This document shows positions 61,267 through 64,000 of a DNA stretch of 64,000 nucleotides, piece after piece. How positions within the stretch are numbered: the first letter of the stretch is position 1; each line of letters begins with the position of its first letter. Made by a program: the position numbers and the translations under genes. The notes under the pieces were generated by a model. That model ran no database searches, had not been told where the DNA came from, and saw only the letters and a list, made by a program, of their open reading frames with translations. Location: assembly GCF_900109265.1 (NCBI RefSeq), contig NZ_FNZM01000022.1, positions 62,001 to 126,000 on the forward strand, given 5' to 3'. The DNA comes from Paraburkholderia tropica (GTDB lineage: Bacteria; Pseudomonadota; Gammaproteobacteria; Burkholderiales; Burkholderiaceae).

Positions 61267-63737
61267 TAAACTTGCTCCCCAGCAGACTGATCCGTGGCCT
61301 GCGAGGCCTGTGATAGTTCCGTATGTCGATCCGACGAAAAATCGACCGGATTCACGGGCACCGCGTTGTTATCTGCCACAAGAGAAATGGCATAACCGAG
61401 GTTATTGTTTTCGTTTCTGGTCCAATAAATCGGCAATGCCACCATGAAACCCAGCACTCCAGTCAACTGGCTCGCGGCATTAGTATGTTGCGGTTTTGAC
61501 CAGAATTCTTCGTCGAATGGCATTCTACCGCCAGTTGATTTTTTGCCCGCTTCCCACGTCGGCCAAATCGAGGCATACACAGGCTCGGCGCCACCAACTG
61601 CATCCGCCGCCGTATTCCGCGGAATAAAATCAAACGCCGCCTCGTAAATCAGCCGGTTCGCGTCCGCCACCTGCTGAATCTTCTTCCAGTTCTCCGGATT
61701 CGCGGGCTGATCCACCGCGCTCCTCAGCGCTTCAGCCGGCCTCACTTTCCCCGTGAGACCGAATATCTTGCTCCACACGCCTTTGCGCAATTCGCGCGCG
61801 AAATTGCGGGTGATCCGGACGTCCCCATTCCCACTGATATCGTGCTTTTCTTTCGCCGAATCCGAGATGAGCACGGCGATTTCCGAATCGCGCGATCCCA
61901 GCATACTGCGGTCATTGATATTCGCGCTGCCCAGAAGCGCAAACAGGTCATCGACGATCATCATCTTGGTGTGGATGTAGATCTGCTCCGTCACATAGCG
62001 ATCACCCAACTTTGCCCAATTGCGCAAATTGAGCAGCGTGACATAGTCATTGCAGCGCTCCATATCCACGTCTTCGTACCGACGATCGTTCGCATCCGTC
62101 GTCACCTTCTTCCAGTCGGCGACCTTCTTGTCGCGCAACTCCCTGGCTTTGATATAGCGTCGCACGCGATTCAGCAAGCTGAACGGGCCGAACACCAGCG
62201 TCTGCATGGTCCAGTGGACCTGCGCCATGATATTGCCGTCGCTCAGTTTCCCTTCCGGGTGAACCGGCAGCGTAATTATGACGTGGAAATTCTCCTTCGC
62301 GCCCGACATGATCGCCTTGCCGATCCTCTCCCCCAGCGCCTCGCAGATGAAATTCTTCGGCGCTTCGTTGGGTTTGTCCGAGACAAGATGCGTTGCCCAT
62401 TCCTGGAAACCACTTGCTTTGACCTTGGCGGCCGGACCGGACAAAGGATCCGTCGACTTCAAATCCGCCGCAGTCTTGCTCGGGTCGGTATGCTCCACCC
62501 CAAACGCCGAAACAAAAAACTGATTCTCGATATAAATAAACGACGTTGCACCTTCGATGAGGTTCTTCATCGCCAGCGCGATTTCGCACTGTTTTCCAGT
62601 CGGCTGCGTAACGTCTTTCTTCGCATCGTCCTTCAAGGCCGCATACTCAGCCTTGCGCATCTTGAACGGCGCACTGCGCAGGACCTGCACCGTGCAGCCC
62701 CCCGAAACGAACTCAGGCTCCGCGGGCAAATCGAGCGGCGTCTTTTCTCCGCCCTCGCTGTTCCAGCGATAGACGAAATTGCGCGCAATATCCGCAGCGG
62801 ACGGTCCTTCAATGAGCACGTGCACGTCCTGCCACGGCATGCGCGGCTGCCGCGTGGCGTCGAGCGTGGCGTCGCTGGGGGAAAGACCGGTGGGACGCGA
62901 CATCGCCGACCAGTAGGGCGTCTCGCCGCTATAGTCCGTCTGCACCGCGCCATTTTCGATTTTCTTCAGAATCTCGCTGCGATTCGACGCCCAGAGTCCG
63001 CCAAACGTCGGGTGATTGTCATAGGCGCCGGTGAGCAAATCCGGATCGACAAGCTTCTCCGGTTTCACATGTCCCAAATGCGGTATGCAGCCGTTGTAGC
63101 GATTCAGGCCCTCGCGTCCTTCCGCATCCGCGTGCAGATCGTAAGTTTCGTCATCGAAACGGCCGTAACACACATCCATGCCGCCGATAAACGCCTTGTG
63201 CTCGTCAATCACCACGAACTTCTGGTGATGGCTGAAGAAACCCGGATCCTCATCGGCTAACGAGGCAGCGAGCGTGACCGTCACGCATTTGCGCCCAACC
63301 AGTTCGTTGATCGCCTCGAGCACCGGCACGGTCTGCTTGTCGTACGTCTGGATCGGCGGCGAATGCTTCCACGGCATCACGTAGATTTTCAGCCCGGCAT
63401 TGGCGCGCGCGGCTTTCAGCAACACGTCGAAAAGGCGCAGGCCGCCAGGAGCGAATTGCGCGTCCCAGTTCACCTGCCAGCCGCCGATATAAATCGACTT
63501 CTGCGCGCCTTCGAGCTCCTCCGCCAGTTTCTTGAAATAGCTCTTGCCGGTCGTAAACGGTGTGACGGTGTTGCCCGCGCGCGGCCAGGAGAACGACTGA
63601 TCGGAGAGCACCCAACGGTTGTCCGCTGCGTTGGACGTCAACGCGTTCCCGGCTTCATCGATAATCTGGCGCAGCGTTTTAATCGGCGACGCGTCGAAAA
63701 GCAACCCCGTGCTTCCCTCGAGCGATGTGGCCTCCAT
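61266..63737 (-). CDS. T6SS phospholipase D effector (Tle5/PldA-type, two HKD motifs)
   Basis: The 823-residue toxin hydrolyses phospholipid head groups and would be delivered by a type VI secretion system. Both catalytic HxKxxxxD motifs are intact: HHQKFVVIDEHKAFIGG (about residue 171) and IHTKMMIVDDLFALLGSANI (about 587). No signal peptide is present, as expected for T6SS cargo. ATG 63737 lies behind AAAGGAG and shares one base with the stop of the upstream gene; an upstream extension overlaps that gene and is rejected. A row of five immunity genes follows. PldA and PldB of Pseudomonas are the named relatives. The C-terminal tail (MPFDEEFWSKP) is duplicated at 59964. Confidence 0.9.
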   Translation of the reverse strand: MEATSLEGSTGLLFDASPIKTLRQIIDEAGNALTSNAADNRWVLSDQSFSWPRAGNTVTPFTTGKSYFKKLAEELEGAQKSIYIGGWQVNWDAQFAPGGLRLFDVLLKAARANAGLKIYVMPWKHSPPIQTYDKQTVPVLEAINELVGRKCVTVTLAASLADEDPGFFSHHQKFVVIDEHKAFIGGMDVCYGRFDDETYDLHADAEGREGLNRYNGCIPHLGHVKPEKLVDPDLLTGAYDNHPTFGGLWASNRSEILKKIENGAVQTDYSGETPYWSAMSRPTGLSPSDATLDATRQPRMPWQDVHVLIEGPSAADIARNFVYRWNSEGGEKTPLDLPAEPEFVSGGCTVQVLRSAPFKMRKAEYAALKDDAKKDVTQPTGKQCEIALAMKNLIEGATSFIYIENQFFVSAFGVEHTDPSKTAADLKSTDPLSGPAAKVKASGFQEWATHLVSDKPNEAPKNFICEALGERIGKAIMSGAKENFHVIITLPVHPEGKLSDGNIMAQVHWTMQTLVFGPFSLLNRVRRYIKARELRDKKVADWKKVTTDANDRRYEDVDMERCNDYVTLLNLRNWAKLGDRYVTEQIYIHTKMMIVDDLFALLGSANINDRSMLGSRDSEIAVLISDSAKEKHDISGNGDVRITRNFARELRKGVWSKIFGLTGKVRPAEALRSAVDQPANPENWKKIQQVADANRLIYEAAFDFIPRNTAADAVGGAEPVYASIWPTWEAGKKSTGGRMPFDEEFWSKPQHTNAASQLTGVLGFMVALPIYWTRNENNNLGYAISLVADNNAVPVNPVDFSSDRHTELSQASQATDQSAGEQV

Positions 63738-64000
63738 CAAGCCTCTCCTTTCAACTTGTCCAACAACGTGCCATCGCTTTCGGTCTGCCATTCCTGGCGC
63801 GCGAGTTTCGCAAAGCCCTGATCGACATCGCCCTGTTCCGTGACGTACATGCGCTGGCTATAGCCCATTGCGTCGAGTGCTTCGTAGAAGCGGTCGCTCT
63901 CCGTCCAGTCCGCGGTCTGGCGGCTCAATGCGAGCGAATGCACCTGTCCACCGTAGGCGAGCCAGATCTGTCCGGGCGTGGCGTTCCAGGCGTCGTGCAG
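63737..64000 (-). CDS. C-terminal part of an unidentified gene upstream of the effector (cut by window edge)
   Basis: The frame is open from the window edge to TGA 63737, giving 87 residues (AWNATPGQIWLAYGGQVHSL to LLDKLKGEA). No family was recognised. Its stop overlaps the effector start by one base, so both are in one operon. In T6SS effector loci this position is usually held by a VgrG, an adaptor/chaperone or a second effector domain. That is position-based inference only. Confidence 0.6.
   Translation of the reverse strand: MHDAWNATPGQIWLAYGGQVHSLALSRQTADWTESDRFYEALDAMGYSQRMYVTEQGDVDQGFAKLARQEWQTESDGTLLDKLKGEA

Overview
The window is about 64 kb of high-GC, densely coded DNA. Codon use, gene families (DUF3331, Tli4-type immunity proteins, FixJ-rich signalling) and gene neighbourhoods point to a Burkholderiaceae member, most likely Paraburkholderia or a close relative. 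There are no rRNA, tRNA or core-replication genes, so this looks like an accessory region of a secondary chromosome or megaplasmid. That assignment is inferred from the sequence alone.

Layout. (1) 1-2195: end of an AprA-like flavoprotein, an AprB-like ferredoxin, a HEAT-repeat protein and a DUF971 protein, in one operon. (2) 2212-5022: secreted hypothetical protein, DHA2-type drug exporter, MscS channel. (3) 5232-13677: a guanidino-compound catabolic block with NCS1-type permease, LysR regulator, FAD amine oxidoreductase and cupin on the minus strand, then LuxR-type regulator, guanidinobutyrase (GbuA type) and aldehyde dehydrogenase on the plus strand. Together these could convert agmatine to 4-guanidinobutyraldehyde, 4-guanidinobutyrate, then GABA plus urea. 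(4) 13882-22843: unknown polytopic membrane protein, MFS/DeoR operon with a clear operator, PhzF, a LivJ-type binding protein, a PanE-type reductase, a class II aldolase, an MFS relic and DUF3331.

(5) 23110-37331: a large signalling operon on the minus strand, XRE-cupin regulator > FixJ-type regulator > second FixJ-type regulator > 2013-aa kinase > 1748-aa kinase, with a single receiver protein divergent from it. Both giant proteins have the order Ser/Thr-kinase-like, AAA ATPase, GAF, (PAS), histidine kinase. Their Ser/Thr-kinase domains lack key catalytic residues.

(6) 37653-44275: BON protein, a decayed condensation-domain gene, Ohr, ECF sigma/anti-sigma pair, aldehyde dehydrogenase-AraC operon, universal stress protein. 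(7) 44312-50946: histidine kinase, a third FixJ regulator, Tat-exported epoxide hydrolase, two OmpR-type regulators and a quinone oxidoreductase. (8) 51116-55777: LysR, a second PanE-type reductase, cytochrome P450, cytochrome P460, and a periplasmic molybdopterin-oxidoreductase-like protein.

(9) 55815-64000: a type VI secretion effector module. A two-HKD phospholipase D effector is followed by five tandem Tli4-like immunity paralogues. Between the fifth and fourth copies lie a relic of another effector's 3' end and a fragment of the neighbouring molybdopterin gene. Together these record repeated cassette insertion or duplication. A 12-bp palindrome (ATACGGACGTAT or one mismatch) recurs in three regulatory gaps (36857, 47981, 54989) and may tie regions 5, 7 and 8 into one regulon.
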